Assembly (NCBI RefSeq): GCF_023156195.1
Contig: NZ_JAKUKA010000001.1
Coordinates: 2,542,001 to 2,606,000 of the forward strand
Direction of reading: 5' to 3'
DNA length: 64,000 nt
Origin: Chitinophaga sedimenti
GTDB lineage: Bacteria > Bacteroidota > Bacteroidia > Chitinophagales > Chitinophagaceae
This document shows, piece by piece, positions 19,558-31,276 of this stretch; positions within the stretch are counted from its first letter, which is position 1; each line of letters opens with the position of its first letter. Both the position numbers and the translations under genes were made by a program. The notes under the pieces were generated by a model. It searched no databases. It was not told where the DNA came from and saw only the letters and a list, made by a program, of their open reading frames with translations.

Positions 19558-19875
19558 TCAGTTCGTCCACTGTTTCTGGTACATTTCGTCAGGAACGCAG
19601 CAATCTACGGGGCAAACCGCCGCGCACTGGGGCTCCTCATGGAAACCCTGACACTCCGTACATTTATTAGGAACGATATAATAAGTATCAACGCTGATAG
19701 GTGCATTGCGCTGGTCGGCATCCATGGTTGAGCCGTCCATCATTGTAAATGTGCCTTTTACAGTAGTACCGTCTGCCAGGGCCCATTCTACTCCACCCTC
19801 GTAGATGGCATTATTTGGACACTCTGGTTCGCAGGCGCCACAATTAATGCACTCATCGGTTATCTTAATTGCCAT
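19558..19875 (-). CDS. 2[4Fe-4S] ferredoxin-type protein (4Fe-4S dicluster domain)
   Basis: The protein has 105 residues from the ATG at 19875 ([20 protein letters not shown]). The first cluster motif is CxxCxxCxxxCP; the second, [22 protein letters not shown], has the spacing of the Allochromatium-type dicluster ferredoxins (YfhL/FdxA-like) with an insert between clusters. It carries electrons in the cytosol; partners are not evident nearby. An upstream extension is possible but adds nothing recognisable. Confidence 0.93.
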   Translation of the reverse strand: MAIKITDECINCGACEPECPNNAIYEGGVEWALADGTTVKGTFTMMDGSTMDADQRNAPISVDTYYIVPNKCTECQGFHEEPQCAAVCPVDCCVPDEMYQKQWTN

Positions 19876-19920
19876 GTTATAAACTTTTTGTTTAGGTAGT
19901 AAGCCATTAATTTTGCAAAA

Positions 19921-19928
19921 CAAAAATA
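19921..19928 (-). promoter_or_regulatory. -7 box (TATTTTTG) for the ferredoxin gene
   Basis: It is an exact TAnnTTTG match on the minus strand, 46 bp before the ATG. Confidence 0.4.
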
Positions 19929-19970
19929 GAACATCTAGATTTTAAAAGTTCAATTTATTTCTACCCTTTC

Positions 19971-20980
19971 ATGGATATATCGCAAAAAGTAGCGGCGCTG
20001 GTACGTTTGGGACAGTACATAAATCCTGCCGATAAAGCAGGAAAGGAAGAGCTGGAAGCTGTAAAACAGCGGGCTTCGGAGCATAATGGCTGGTTTACAC
20101 CGGAATTTATAGACGTAGCCCCGGACAATATTGCCAAGTACTACCTCGATGGAACGGCTTTGCAGGCCTGGCTGGACAAATATCCTGGGGCGGGATCTCC
20201 GGGGCAGGTAAAGTCGGTGGGCATCGTGTCTGCAGGTAACATTCCGTTGGTAGGCTTCCACGACTGGCTCTGCGGTTTCCTCAGCGGGCACCGTGTGCGC
20301 ATGAAACTTTCCAGTAAAGACGATGTGCTGATGAAGCACCTGCTCGCCAAACTGGCGGAATGGTATCCCGAAACGGCGGAAATTACCTCGCTGGAAGATA
20401 TGCTGAAGAACTGCGACGCTTATATCGCGACCGGCAGCAACAACTCCGCCCGCTATTTCCAGTACTATTTCGCCAAATACCCGAACATCATCCGGAAAAA
20501 CCGCACTTCGGTCGCCGTACTTACCGGCACCGAAACCGCCGAAGAACTGGAAGCACTGTCCACCGACGCCCTCCTTTATTTTGGCCTGGGCTGCCGGAAC
20601 GTGACGAAGATATTTGTGCCGGAAAACTATGACTTTGAGCCGTTACTGAACGCGTTTAAGAAGTACAGCCACCTCATCGACCATAACAAATACAAGAACA
20701 ACTACGATTACAACCTGGCGCTCCTGCTGTTGAACAACAGCTATTACATGACGAATGGCAGCCTCCTGCTCCACGAAAACCCATCGCTGTTCTCCCCCTG
20801 AGCGTGCTGCACTACTCGTTTTATAATGATGTTTTAGCCCTGCACGCCGAACTGCGGGCCAGCGACGAAGTACAATGCCTCATCGGCCGCGGCGGCATCG
20901 CGTTCGGCGAGGCACAGCAACCTTCGCTCAGCGATTATGCCGACAGGGTTGACACGATGGCATTCCTGACAAGCCTCTAA
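19971..20980 (+). CDS. acyl-CoA reductase (LuxC-like, aldehyde dehydrogenase superfamily), one frameshift
   Basis: Recognised by VGIVSAGNIPLVGFHDWLCGFLSGHRVRMKLSSKD (cofactor-binding region), the IATGSNNSARYF turn and the FGLGCRNVTKIFVPE segment with the catalytic Cys. It would reduce a fatty acyl-CoA or acyl-AMP to an aldehyde using NAD(P)H. The main frame stops at 20801, but LSVLHYSFYNDVLALHAELRA and the C-terminal SLSDYADRVDTMAFLTSL continue in another frame; one C is missing from the C-run at about 20795. The repaired protein has about 336 residues. It is divergent from the ferredoxin gene; no luciferase-type genes are nearby. Confidence 0.85.
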
Positions 20981-21129
20981 CTAACAAAATTGCATATCCC
21001 TTGTTATTATGACAGGCGCTGTTAAAATTTAGCAGCGCCTGTCACGTTTTTGTTACCATCACCTTAACGATTGATATAAAATAGTGTTAAAGTGATTCAC
21101 TCCCTGCTTCTTCGAATAAACCCGACCAT

Positions 21130-21137
21130 TAAATTTG
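21130..21137 (+). promoter_or_regulatory. -7 box (TAAATTTG) for the HtrA protease gene
   Basis: It is an exact TAnnTTTG match, 77 bp before the ATG; a poor TTC lies at the -33 position. Confidence 0.4.
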
Positions 21138-21214
21138 TATCAAAGGCATACAAATTGATTTACACCACGAGAGCAGAAACGAAAATTCAATAACATTTTT
21201 AAACCCTTAGGAAT

Positions 21215-22763
21215 ATGAAATTTCGACAAATTGCGGCAACCGTTTTATTAAGTGCTGCTACCGCTTTTGCCAGCGTATTTGTTTATAACAAGTATGTACA
21301 GGACAAGCCCGGTATATTCCAGAACGGATCAGATAACATCCCCGTAAACTATGCTAAATACACCAGCAACATGCCCGGAGTAGCGGACGCCAACCTGGCG
21401 CCGACTGACTTTCAGGCCGCTGCAAAAATAGCTACGCCCGGCGTGGTGCATATTAAAACAAAAATCAACCCGCGTAAGGTAAGCAACAACCACGGAGCGA
21501 CGCAGAAGCCCGTTGCAGGACCTGTTCGGCGGCGACGATGACTTCTGGGACGAATTCCAGGGCAACCGCGGCGGTGGCCGTCAGTACTACATTCCGGGCC
21601 AGATGGCTTCCGGTTCTGGGGTGCTGATCTCCGACGACGGTTACATCGTAACCAATAACCACGTGGTGGATGGCGCCGACGAAGTGAGCGTCACCCTCGC
21701 CAATAACAAAACTTACCAGGCCAAGATCGTGGGCATCGATCCCAACACCGACCTGGCCGTGATTAAAATCGACGCGAAAAACCTGCCTTACCTCCTGTAC
21801 GGCAACTCCGACGAAGTAAGTGTAGGTCAATGGGTACTGGCTATCGGTTATCCGCTGAACCTGGATGCGACCGTAACCGCCGGTATCGTGAGCGCCAAAT
21901 CGCGCAGCATCGGTATCAATACCGCGAACAACCGTCGCGCGATCGAGTCCTTTATCCAGACCGACGCCGCGGTGAACCAGGGTAACAGTGGTGGCGCGCT
22001 CGTAAATACCGCCGGTCAGCTAGTGGGTATTAACGCCGCCATCGCCTCTCCTACCGGCGCGTACGCAGGTTACTCCTACGCCATCCCGGTAAACCTGGTG
22101 AAAAAGATCGTAAACGACCTGCTGCAATATGGTAACGTACAGCGTGCATACCTCGGCATCAACTATATCGATCCGTCGAACATGACCGAGAGGGACCGTC
22201 AGGACCTGGGGCTGGACCGCGACTTTAATGGTGTAGCCGTAAGCAACGTCACTAGTTCCAGCGCCGCCCAACAGGCAGGCCTGCAGCGTGGCGACATCAT
22301 CACCGGTATCAATGGCGTAACTACCCCTACTATTTCTGAAATGACAGAACAGGTAGCCCGTTATAAACCAGGCGACAAAATTACCGTGAGCTATCTCCGG
22401 AATGACAAAGCATACACCGTAACTACTACCCTGAAAAACGCGAACGGTACCACCGATATCGTAAAAGCAGGGGTACTGGATTACCTGGGCGCCGACCTGG
22501 AGCCGCTGAGTGAAAGAGAAATAGCCTCCTATGGTGTAGACGGCGGTGTAAGAGTGATCGGTATTACCACCGGCGCACTGAAAAAACAAACAGACATGAA
22601 GAAATCCTTCGTGATCCTGAAAGCCGGCGATATCAAAGTGAAAAATGTGGATGATCTTAAAAAAGCACTGGAGAAAAACGGCAGCACGCAGCTGATCGGC
22701 TTCTACCCGAGCCTTGGTGGCCGCCTGGTGTACTACAATGTGGATCTTTCACAGGAATTATAA
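21215..22763 (+). CDS. degP: Do/HtrA (DegP) family serine endoprotease, one frameshift
   Basis: This periplasmic protease/chaperone starts with an N-terminal signal or anchor (MKFRQIAATVLLSAATAFASVFVYN). The trypsin-like domain has the triad His (VTNNHVVDGA), Asp (DPNTDLAVIKI) and Ser (VNQGNSGGALV). A PDZ domain follows (YLGINYID..QAGLQRGDIITGING) and a second, shorter PDZ-like region (GVRVIGI..KKSFVILKAGDIKVKN). The frame slips near 21495-21515, between the linker KVSNNHGA and QDLFGGDDDFWDEFQ. The joined protein has about 515 residues, normal for the group. It degrades or refolds misfolded envelope proteins. Confidence 0.92.
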
Positions 22764-22800
22764 TAAGCATTTTCATATAGGTTTAATAGGTTAGGAAAAG

Positions 22801-22828
22801 AGCCCCGGCGAACATGCCGGGGCTTTTT
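22801..22828 (+). terminator. terminator after degP
   Basis: AGCCCCGGC/GCCGGGGCT perfect arms are followed by TTTTT. Confidence 0.92.
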
Positions 22829-22870
22829 AATAAGCTGTTCCCTTCCTGTTCCCGTTAACTGATGGTCACG

Positions 22871-22896
22871 AAAAAGCCCCGGCCATAGCCGGGGCT
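22871..22896 (-). terminator. terminator after the LytTR regulator gene
   Basis: AGCCCCGGC/GCCGGGGCT arms are followed by a T-run on the minus strand. The arms are the same as in the degP terminator 70 bp away, so the convergent genes have matched terminators. Confidence 0.9.
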
Positions 22897-22918
22897 CCCT
22901 TATAATAAGTTAGCTCAT

Positions 22919-23678
22919 TTACAGATTGATCACCCCTTTCAGTTGGGTGAAGAACTCGTCCTTTTTCCTGGCCGAGATCGGGATATTTTTCTGGTCGCTC
23001 ATGATCACGGCGGTACCCAATCCCTTGATAATTTTCACGATGTGGTGAATGTTGATCAGGAAGGATTTGTGCACGCGGTAGAAGCCTTTGTCGGACAGCA
23101 TTTCCTCGTACTCTTTCAGCGATTTGGAAATCAGGTGCGAGGCGTTGTTAATCAGCTGTATTTTGGTATAACTGTCAAACGCTTCGCAGTAGATGATGTC
23201 CTTCAGATCGATTACGTTATACCCGTCGTTCACGGGGATCACGATTTTAGAGAAGGCATTATCGTTGTTTTTAACGTAGTCCTTGAGGATGGAAGCCAGT
23301 TCGTTCAGGCGGCCTTTTTGCTCTTCTTTACTTTCTCGAGCGCATCTTCCACTTCGCTCACCTTAATCGGTTTCAGGAGATAGTCCAGTGCAGCGAATTT
23401 GATCGCCTGCAACGCGTATTCCTGGAAGGCGGTGATGAAAATGACTTCAAAATTCAGTACAGGGAACATCTCCAGCAGCTGGAACCCATTATGGGGAGGC
23501 ATTTCAATATCAAGGAACAATACATCGATAGGATTTTCCTTGATCATTTCCGCGGCATCATGGATATTTTGCGCTTCACCGATGACCTTGACGTCTTTAC
23601 AATAGTTCTCAGGATGTTCCGGAGGATATGTATATTCCGTACTTCGTCATCGACGATGGCTGCTTTGATAATACTCAT
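22919..23678 (-). CDS. LytTR-type response regulator, two frameshifts
   Basis: The receiver domain starts KAAIVDDEVRNIHILRNIL (acidic pair) and has the phosphorylation Asp in DVLFLDIEMPPHNGFQLLE, Thr in IFITAFQEYALQAI and Lys in DYLLKPIKVSE. The C-terminal LytTR DNA-binding domain follows (GYNVIDLKDIIYCEAFDSYTKI, FYRVHKSFLINIHHI). Breaks near 23605 and 23318 divide the gene into three frames; joined, the protein has about 253 residues. Its start overlaps the stop of the sensor kinase gene by 4 bp (23675-23678), so it is translated together with that kinase as a two-component pair. Confidence 0.88.
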
Positions 23679-26606
23679 AATATCTTTACAATGGGAATCC
23701 GGACCACTACCAGGGTACCTTCCCCGGAGCCAGACCCCGATTTAAATTTATCAATAATTTCTAGTTTTCCAATGCCTCCATTAAAAGATTTGATGATCTG
23801 TAATCTTTCTTTGATAACACTGATAGCAGTTGATTCGTGTTTAACCAACTTGTTGCTTTTTAGAGCGTTAGACTGTTCCCATCCGATGCCGTCATCGTCC
23901 ACTGCGCAGTATAAGAGATCGTTTTCCAATTTCATGGTCACCAGCAATCTGCCGCTGCCGTTTTTAGGCGCCAGACCGTGCTTAATGGCATTTTCCAATA
24001 TGGGTTGTAACAACATCGGCGGAATGTAAACGGTATACTCCTTCAACACCTCTTCTATTTCAAACTGGTATACGAATGAACTGGCGAACCTCATCTTTTC
24101 CAATTCCGGTACCTGGTCAAAAAGGCGATTTCTTCTTCCAGCGGGATGAACGACTTTCGCGAATTGTTCAACATCTGGCGCATCAGGGTAGCAAAATCCG
24201 AAAGGAAATTCAGAGCCTGCTTTTCTTCTCTCTCGAGGATAAGATGCTGAACGGAATTCAACGAGTTAAAGATAAAGTGCGGATTCATCTGGTTGGTGAG
24301 CGCCTTAGCTTCTAGCTCGGCAATCCGCCTGTTGTACTCGGTTTTTCGTTTCTCTGCAGCTTTTATCCGCCTCACAATAAAACGCAATATAAATAAAATT
24401 CCCAATACTCCCAGCAGCACAAGTATGCCCCTGGCCCACCATTCCTGGTACCAGCGAGGCAGTATATTCATGTCCAGGGTGACCGCCGGCCCCCAGTCGC
24501 TTCGGTATTTCCGGGCACGGATCAGTAACTCGTAATGGCCCGGCTGCAAATCCGGGAAAGGGATGATGTTCGACTTCGTCGTTACCCAGCTCACCGTATC
24601 GCCCGACAGGTTATACTGATATTCTACCAGGTCCGGCAGGTCGTAGGCTATCGCGCCAAACTCCACCTCGAACGCGCCCTTACTTTCGTAAATGTGGGTG
24701 AAGGACCGCATCGGCAGGTAAGCACTGTCGCCATACCGGATCGCGTTCATGTAAATCGTAGGCGGAATGGTATCCATCGGGATATTGTCCGCGTTAAAAT
24801 AGCATAAGCCATTGGAAGTGGCGATCAGCAGCGTGTCGCCATCCGCATGAATGTCGCGGATGTCGTCGGACATAAGTCCGTCGGTAGAGGTAATATTGCG
24901 CAACAGCGATAACGATTTGGTATCGATCACCGATACCCCGCGGTTCGTGGCGACATACAGCCGGCCGCGTCCATCGTAATACAATTGCTGGCAAATATCG
25001 CTCGCCAGGTTTTCGCCCGAGGTAAACTGCTTTACCACCTTGTTCCGCCGCACCAGGTAAATCCCCCTGGTCGCTGGTGCCCACCCACAGGTCGCCGTCG
25101 ATCCACTCGAGGTCTTTAATGCTTTGCTTCAGGCGGATGTCCGCATCGTTGGCCAGCCGCGGTTCCGTTTTTTCGGTGCCATAGTACAGGCCGTTGTTGG
25201 TGCCGATGTAAAACGAGGTATCGTCCGGACAACTCACCGCCATTGCTAATCCATCGACCGGAATAGTTTTGGGCTCCCCCTCTCCCAGCGTCACCAGGTT
25301 GCGGTCTGCCGCCACGAGGATTTTGCCGGAAGCGGTTACCTTAATATCCTTGATCATGCGGATCGCCTGCAGCAACCGAACGCGCAAACTTTTCCTATCC
25401 AGCAGGAAAATATTATTATCGGTACCAACGAGTATATCTTTTTTATAAGGAGAAATATATAATACGCTGTTACGGCCGCCTGTCGAATCAAGGTTAAACT
25501 GCCTTATCCGGCCAAGCGTATCGATCCGGCTCAACATGCCCCCGTTTTGTCCTACATACAAACTTCCGTCCTGCTTATCCTTCCGCACACTGAACACCGA
25601 ATGAGACATCAGTCCGTTCGTATTATCCAGGTAGCTGAAATAAAAGTTTTTGTACGGAATATGATACACACCATCACCATAAGTGGTGATCCAGATGTTG
25701 CCATCGCGGTCATTTAAAATGGAGGTGATGAAGTGGTTGTTCAGGAGGCGGCTCGCCTTTTTGTTGCCTTTGAAAAAATCCTTGATGAAATAGAGCGCGC
25801 GCGGTGTACCGATCCAGAGGTTGTCGCGGTCCAGGCAAATGCTGCTGATTTCGTCGTTAATACCAAAATCACGCCCCATAAAAACGGTACGGCATCTTTC
25901 CGGGTGTACGAAAAAGCAATGTTTTTATAAATGAGCACGGACTTCTGGCGGATCCTTTCAATAAAACCGATCTCCTGCAGTCCGTAAGGCATGGTCGTAT
26001 ATACCGTTTGCGTTTTGTCCTTCAGCTCGTCCAGGGAAGACAGGCGGAAGAAGGGTTGCAGGGGGCGGTAAATACTGTCGTTCCTTAAAAAGAAATACTT
26101 ATCCGTGTTAAAGTTTTTCCATTTGTCGGACACCGTCGCGCGGCCATTGTAAAAGATGACCCGGCGGATGGCGTTCAGGAAATACAACCCCTGTGCGCGG
26201 TCTTCGAACAGGTTATCCAGTTCATAAAGCTCGTCGGCAGGCAGGCGCAGCGAAGCATCATTTTCGGCGTTATGCACAAAGTGATTGCCGAAAAATGAAA
26301 GCTTGCCATTATAATTGAAGAACCAGACCCGGTTGCGTGAGTCGGCGGCCAGTTTAATGACGTCGTTGTCGGTTAACCCGTCTTTTTAGTGTAGTTGCGA
26401 AAGCGTTTCCCATCGAACTTACTGACGCCTGTGGGCGTAGCAAACCAAATGAAGCCGTCCCTGTCCTGGACGGCCGCATACACGGTTGCATTTGCCAGTC
26501 CATCCTTTACATTGTAATTACGGATAAACAGGCCCTGTCCATACGACGACAGTGCCAGCAGCAGGAACACAGGCAACCACCTCGCGATATACTTTTTAGA
26601 TGGCAT
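23675..26606 (-). CDS. two-component sensor: beta-propeller, Y_Y_Y domain, membrane span, LytS-type histidine kinase; four frameshifts
   Basis: A signal peptide (MPSKKYIARWLPVFLLLALSSYGQ) is followed by two-component propeller repeats (IRNYNVKDGLANATVYAAVQD, DGFIWFATPTGVSKFDG, DGNIWITTYGDGVYHI). Then come a Y_Y_Y-like domain (VEYQYNLSGDTVSWV, DLQPGHYELLIRARK), one membrane span (GILVLLGVLGILFILRFIV), a coiled segment, and the His_kinase motif LTNQMNPHFIFNSLNSVQHL with the phosphorylated His. The ATP lid shows LLQPILENAIKHGLAPK and DDDGIGW. About 975 residues. Breaks near 26388, 25870, 25050 and 24100 split it into five frames. It senses a periplasmic signal and phosphorylates the adjacent LytTR regulator. 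Confidence 0.87.
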
Positions 26607-26706
26607 CAGCTAAATTTAATTCTTTCTCCTGATATTAAGTTAGCTACTTATATCTTTTTAGTTATTCTACAACGAGGTGCATCGGTTAAAGCAAAAATCC
26701 TGGCTA

Positions 26707-28185
26707 CTAGTAGGCCCGTGCGAACAGCACTCTTTCTTTTGAAGGTTTGCCAGTCAGAATGCATTTGCCTTCTTCCTGTGGGTTATTCAAAGGAATGCAA
26801 CGGATGGTTGCTTTCGTACGTTCTTTGATAGCTTCTTCCGTTTCGGCGGTACCATCCCAGTGTGCTGAGATGAAACCCGCTTTTTCGTCCAGCAGTTTCT
26901 CGAATTCTTCAAACGTGTCTGCCTTGGTGATGTTGGCGTCGCGGAAAGTTTTGGCCTTATCGAACATGCCCTGCTGAATTTCTTCGAGCATGGTTACGAT
27001 GATGCCGGCCAGGCCGTCCAATGACAGGCTCTGTTTCTCTTTCGTATCGCGGCGAGCCACTTCGGCCACGTTGTTTTCCAGGTCGCGTGCGCCCAGGGCC
27101 ACGCGAACGGGAACACCTTTCATTTCATATTCGGCAAACTTCCATCCCGGGCGGGCATTGTCGTTATCATCGTATTTCACGCGGATGCCGGCCCTTTTCA
27201 GTTCGGCTACGATGATGCTGATGCGCTCGTCGAGACTTGCTTTCTGGTCTGCTCCTTTATATATAGGAACAATTACTACCTGTATGGGAGCGATTTTCGG
27301 CGGCAGAATGAGGCCTTCGTCGTCGCTGTGCGCCATTACCGGGGCCCCGATCAGGCGGGTAGACACGCCCCAGGAAGTTGCCCAAACATAATCCTGCTTA
27401 TTTTCCTTGTTGGAGAATTTAACGTCGAATGCTTTAGCAAAATTCTGGCCAAGAAAATGCGAGGTACCTGCCTGCAAGGCCTTTCCATCCTGCATCAGCG
27501 CTTCTATACAGTAAGTATCAACGGCCCCGGCAAAACGCTCGGCGGGAGATTTCACGCCTTTGATGACGGGGACAGCCATGTAATTTTCCACGAAGTCGGC
27601 ATAAACGTCCAGCATCTGCACCGTTTCCGCTACTGCTTCTTCGGCCGTGGCGTGGGCGGTATGACCTTCCTGCCAGAGGAACTCGGCGGTACGGAGAAAC
27701 AGGCGCGTACGCATTTCCCAGCGTACTACATTCGCCCACTGGTTAATGAGGATCGGCAGGTCGCGGTAAGATTGGATCCAGCCTTTGTAGGTATTCCAGA
27801 TGATCGCTTCGCTGGTGGGACGAACTACCAGTTCTTCCTCCAGTTTGGCGTCGGGGTCTACCATGAGGGCGCCCTTTTTATCCGGGTTGGTTTTTAAACG
27901 ATAGTGAGTTACCACGGCGCACTCTTTAGCGAAGCCCTCTGCGTTCTGCTCTTCCGCTTCAAAGAGGCTTTTCGGCACAAATAAGGGGAAATAAGCGTTC
28001 TGGTGGCCGGTTTCTTTGAACATACGGTCCAGTACGTCTCTCATGTTCTCCCATAATGCAAAGCCATAGGGCTTGATAACCATACAACCCCTCACGGCGG
28101 AATAATCGGCCAGCTGACCTTTGAGTACCAGGTCGTTATACCATTGTGAATAGTCTTGCGAGCGGGCTGTGATCTCTTTACTCAT
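26707..28185 (-). CDS. proS: prolyl-tRNA synthetase (ProS type 3)
   Basis: This class II aminoacyl-tRNA synthetase has 492 residues and is intact. Motif 2 and the substrate region read [23 protein letters not shown] and [15 protein letters not shown]; motif 3 is [29 protein letters not shown]. The anticodon-binding domain ([23 protein letters not shown]) is followed by the C-terminal extension ending in RVLFARAY that marks the archaeal/eukaryote-like ProS used by Bacteroidota. There is no INS editing domain. A TAACTTTG box lies 116 bp upstream. Confidence 0.97.
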   Translation of the reverse strand: MSKEITARSQDYSQWYNDLVLKGQLADYSAVRGCMVIKPYGFALWENMRDVLDRMFKETGHQNAYFPLFVPKSLFEAEEQNAEGFAKECAVVTHYRLKTNPDKKGALMVDPDAKLEEELVVRPTSEAIIWNTYKGWIQSYRDLPILINQWANVVRWEMRTRLFLRTAEFLWQEGHTAHATAEEAVAETVQMLDVYADFVENYMAVPVIKGVKSPAERFAGAVDTYCIEALMQDGKALQAGTSHFLGQNFAKAFDVKFSNKENKQDYVWATSWGVSTRLIGAPVMAHSDDEGLILPPKIAPIQVVIVPIYKGADQKASLDERISIIVAELKRAGIRVKYDDNDNARPGWKFAEYEMKGVPVRVALGARDLENNVAEVARRDTKEKQSLSLDGLAGIIVTMLEEIQQGMFDKAKTFRDANITKADTFEEFEKLLDEKAGFISAHWDGTAETEEAIKERTKATIRCIPLNNPQEEGKCILTGKPSKERVLFARAY

Positions 28186-28485
28186 ATCGTTTTTTCTTTT
28201 AACCTTTAATCATGTTTGTAGATATCATAAACCAATGACTGGCAGGCACTTCTGTTTACCTCCGTCCATTCATCACCATATTTAACACTTCATTGGCTGC
28301 CAAAGTTACCACTGGTGTTATTGGCTTACTTTTTGTTTCATTATAATATGAAACAGCCTGCAAACATAGCACGAAATCGGCAAATGCTCAACAGGGATTG
28401 CGAAGATAATAAAAGAGGACTGGGCGTTAGCATGTTTGGGCGACAAAATTGCATGTTTCAACGATAATTTTCGGTTAAAAATGAC
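28186..28485. other. divergent intergenic region proS / glycine-rich lipoprotein
   Basis: It holds a minus-strand TAACTTTG box at 28301-28308 that could drive proS with a long leader. No structured element or ORF is convincing. Confidence 0.4.
28301..28308 (-). promoter_or_regulatory. possible proS -7 box (TAACTTTG)
   Basis: It is an exact TAnnTTTG match on the minus strand; a 5' leader of about 110 nt would result. Confidence 0.35.
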
Positions 28486-28493
28486 TAAATTTG
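28486..28493 (+). promoter_or_regulatory. -7 box (TAAATTTG) for the tyrosine/glycine-rich lipoprotein
   Basis: It is an exact TAnnTTTG match, 22 bp before the ATG at 28516. Confidence 0.45.
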
Positions 28494-28515
28494 ATATAAT
28501 TAAAATACACTCAAG

Positions 28516-29564
28516 ATGATGAAACCTATGATATATAGTGCGGCGGTTGCAATGCTCGTTTTGAGCAGCTGCTCCTCTGCCTATAAAACAGCACAGACGC
28601 CGGATGACGTGTATTATTCTCCATCCAGACCGGTTTACGCCGCCAATAACCAAAGGCAGGCGTCTAAATCGAATGTTGACCAGGATTCTGAAAGGTATGT
28701 AACCTATGATGATAATGGCCGCAGTACGGATACGTATGTAACGTACGAGGATTCGGATGAGGAAAAATATGATTACGCCCGCCGTATGGACCGTTTCAAC
28801 AGACCTTATTCCGGCAGCTACTGGGATAATTATTACTATGATGATTTTTACTACGGTAGCCCGAGGATGTACGGTATGTACGGTTCTTCCATGATGTATA
28901 GCCCATATGCCTGGGGCAGACCATGGGGTTCTTCCTTCGGTATGTCGTTGGGTTGGGGCATGGGTGGCTTTTACGGTGGTTACTCCCCGTATAGCGCCTG
29001 GGGCTGGGGTTCTCCCTACAGCAGCTTCTACTATGGCTCTCCGTACAGCTACTGGGGTGGCGGTTACGGTGGCTGGGGTAACTACTATGGCGGCGGCTGG
29101 GGCTATCCCGGTTACTACCATGGTGGCGGCGCAGGCTACAAACCCCGCCCGGCTAATTCATGGGGCCCGCGCGGTTCCAGCTCTTCCGTTATTTACGGCA
29201 GCAGCAATGGCGGTCGTATCACCCCGGCAATAACACCGGCAATGCCGCTCCTGTAAGGACGTTTGACCGCAACCGCGGCACTGGCAACGGTGGTTATACG
29301 CCTTCTAACGGTAACGCAGGCGTTCCCCGCAGAACGTTCGACAGGTCGTCTTCTGAGCGTCCGGTAACGCAGCCGTCAAGGCCTACCAACTCTCAGCCAG
29401 TACGCAGCTTCGACCGTACCAGCAACAGCCAGGGCAGCAGCCAGCCGAGCTATACTCCTCCGCAGCAATCGGCGCCTACAAGGTCTTACAGCCCTCCTCC
29501 CAGCAATAATTCAGGCTCCTCATCGGGCAGCAGTGCTCCGGTAAGGTCTGGACGCAGAGGCTAA
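28516..29564 (+). CDS. Tyr/Gly/Trp-rich low-complexity lipoprotein, one frameshift
   Basis: The lipoprotein signal is MMKPMIYSAAVAMLVLSSC. After an acidic region (DQDSERYVTYDDNGRSTDTY) the middle is very rich in Tyr, Gly, Trp and Ser (GGYSPYSAWGWGSPYSSFYY; residues about 110-215). The C-terminal part, in a second frame from about 29220, is Ser/Pro/Arg-rich and repeats VRTFDR/RRTFDR/VRSFDR units. The two parts join at a slip near 29215-29225 to give about 349 residues. Such disordered surface lipoproteins with aromatic-glycine tracts are common in this group, without known function. A terminator follows. Confidence 0.72.
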
Positions 29565-29575
29565 ACAATATTAAA

Positions 29576-29612
29576 ATACCCCGGGCCGTTACAAACCCGG
29601 GGTATTTTATAA
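29576..29612 (+). terminator. terminator after the Tyr/Gly-rich lipoprotein
   Basis: TACCCCGGG/CCCGGGGTA arms with a 10-nt loop are followed by TTTTAT. Confidence 0.88.
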
Positions 29613-29649
29613 CTGCCCCTCCCTTTTTTAATATTTTACTGTTTATAAG

Positions 29650-31220
29650 ATGAATAAAAGAATCACAGGTCTTTTAGTAGCCCTTTGTGTCTCCGGCCAA
29701 TTGATGGCGCAGGACGAAGCAGATGCGTTACGTTACAGCCGTACCCAACCCGGTGGTACCGCCCGCGCCCAGGCGATCGGCGGTGCTATGGGTTCCCTTG
29801 GCGGCGACTATTCCGCGGCCCACGTTAACCCGGCAGGTTTAGGTTTTTACCGTACCAGCGAATTCGTTATTACGCCCGGTTTCTATTTTCGCAACAATGA
29901 TTACACTTATCGCGGCATTTCGGCGAGCGACAGCAAATCCGGCATGGCCCTGCCCAACCTCGGTATCGTGCTCGGTATGCCCACCAACCAGCAATCGAAC
30001 TGGAAGAACGCTACCCTGTCTATCGGCTTTAACCGCACCGCCAACTACAACAACCGTACGTTTGTAGATGGCGACAACTACGATCACTCCATGTCTGAAA
30101 AATACGGAGGACCTGATCAACAATAACGTAAAAACCCTCAGCGCTGCCGGCAGTAACTTTCCGCTGGGCGCCAGTCTTGCAATCAATACTTTCCTCATAG
30201 ATACTACCGCAGGCGCGGGTGGTGAAATCACCGGTTTCCGCAGCAACGTATTCCCGAGCTTTGGTTTGCGCCAGATGGACGAGATCAGCGAAAAAGGCGG
30301 TACCGATGAATTCACCCTCGGTTTTGCCGGTAACTATGGCGACAAATTATACATCGGCGCCAGCCTGAACGTGCCCAGCATCCACTACGAACGTAACCGC
30401 ACGTATACGGAGGGCGATATCTCCAACGGATCCGCCAACAACGATGTGGGCTTCTCCTACTGGACGCTGACCGACCGTCTGAAAACAGATGCGGTAGGCT
30501 TCAACGCCAAACTGGGTTTGATATACAGCCCCAATGGCGCGCTCCGCCTGGGTGCATCCTTCCATACGCCCACCTGGTATAACATGAAGGACGCGTCTAC
30601 CGCCGAGATCTTCGTCGACTCTGAAACTTTTGACCCGGACGGTACCGGTACGCAGCGTTTCCAGAACACGACCGACCTTACCGACGGTTACCCGGTAGAA
30701 TACGAATATAACCTCCGCACTCCCCTGGAAAGGGCTGGTGAGCGCCTCTTACATCATCGGCGCCAACTCTTCCGACGTGAAACAGCAACACGGTTTCATC
30801 ACCGTAGATGCGGAATACATCGACTACGCCGCCATGAAATACAAGTTTAACAAAGGCACGTCGGCCGACCGCGACTACGCGAACTCGCTGAACAACTCTT
30901 TGAAGAACATGTACAAGGGCGCGCTGAACGTGCGTGTGGGTGGTGAACTGAAATTCAACGTGATTGCAGCCCGTGCAGGTTTTGCCTACTACGGCAGCCC
31001 ATATGAAAGCTCCGACAGCGACGGCTCCCGCATGAACCTGAGTGGTGGTTTAGGTTACCGCAACAGGGGTTTCTTTGTAGACCTCACGTATGTACACACA
31101 CTGGCGAAAGACACCTACTACCCTTTCCGCTTATCGGATGATGGTGGCGTGCCTGTTACCGCAGCAAAAGGCGATTTGAACGGCGGAAGCATCCTTGCTT
31201 CCATCGGTTTCAAATTCTAA
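29650..31220 (+). CDS. OmpP1/FadL-like outer membrane protein, two frameshifts
   Basis: The signal peptide MNKRITGLLVALCVSGQLMAQ is followed by DALRYSRTQPGGTARAQAIGGAMGSLGGDYSA and HVNPAGLGFYRTSE. This is the FadL/OmpP1-type hatch start common in Bacteroidota hydrophobic-compound channels, where a gene is often labelled hemin receptor without proof. The rest is beta-barrel (GDKLYIGASLNVPSIHYER, LRLGASFHTPTWYNM) ending in the aromatic strand SILASIGFKF. Frame slips near 30105 and 30735; joined length about 523 residues. Confidence 0.75.
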
Positions 31221-31248
31221 AATAGATAGAGAAGAATGAAATAAGCGC

Positions 31249-31276
31249 GGAAGGCCGGTCACTGACCGGTCTTTTG
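31249..31276 (+). terminator. terminator after the OmpP1-like gene
   Basis: GCCGGTCA/TGACCGGT arms are followed by CTTTTGC. The hairpin overlaps the 3' end of the convergent miaA. Confidence 0.6.
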
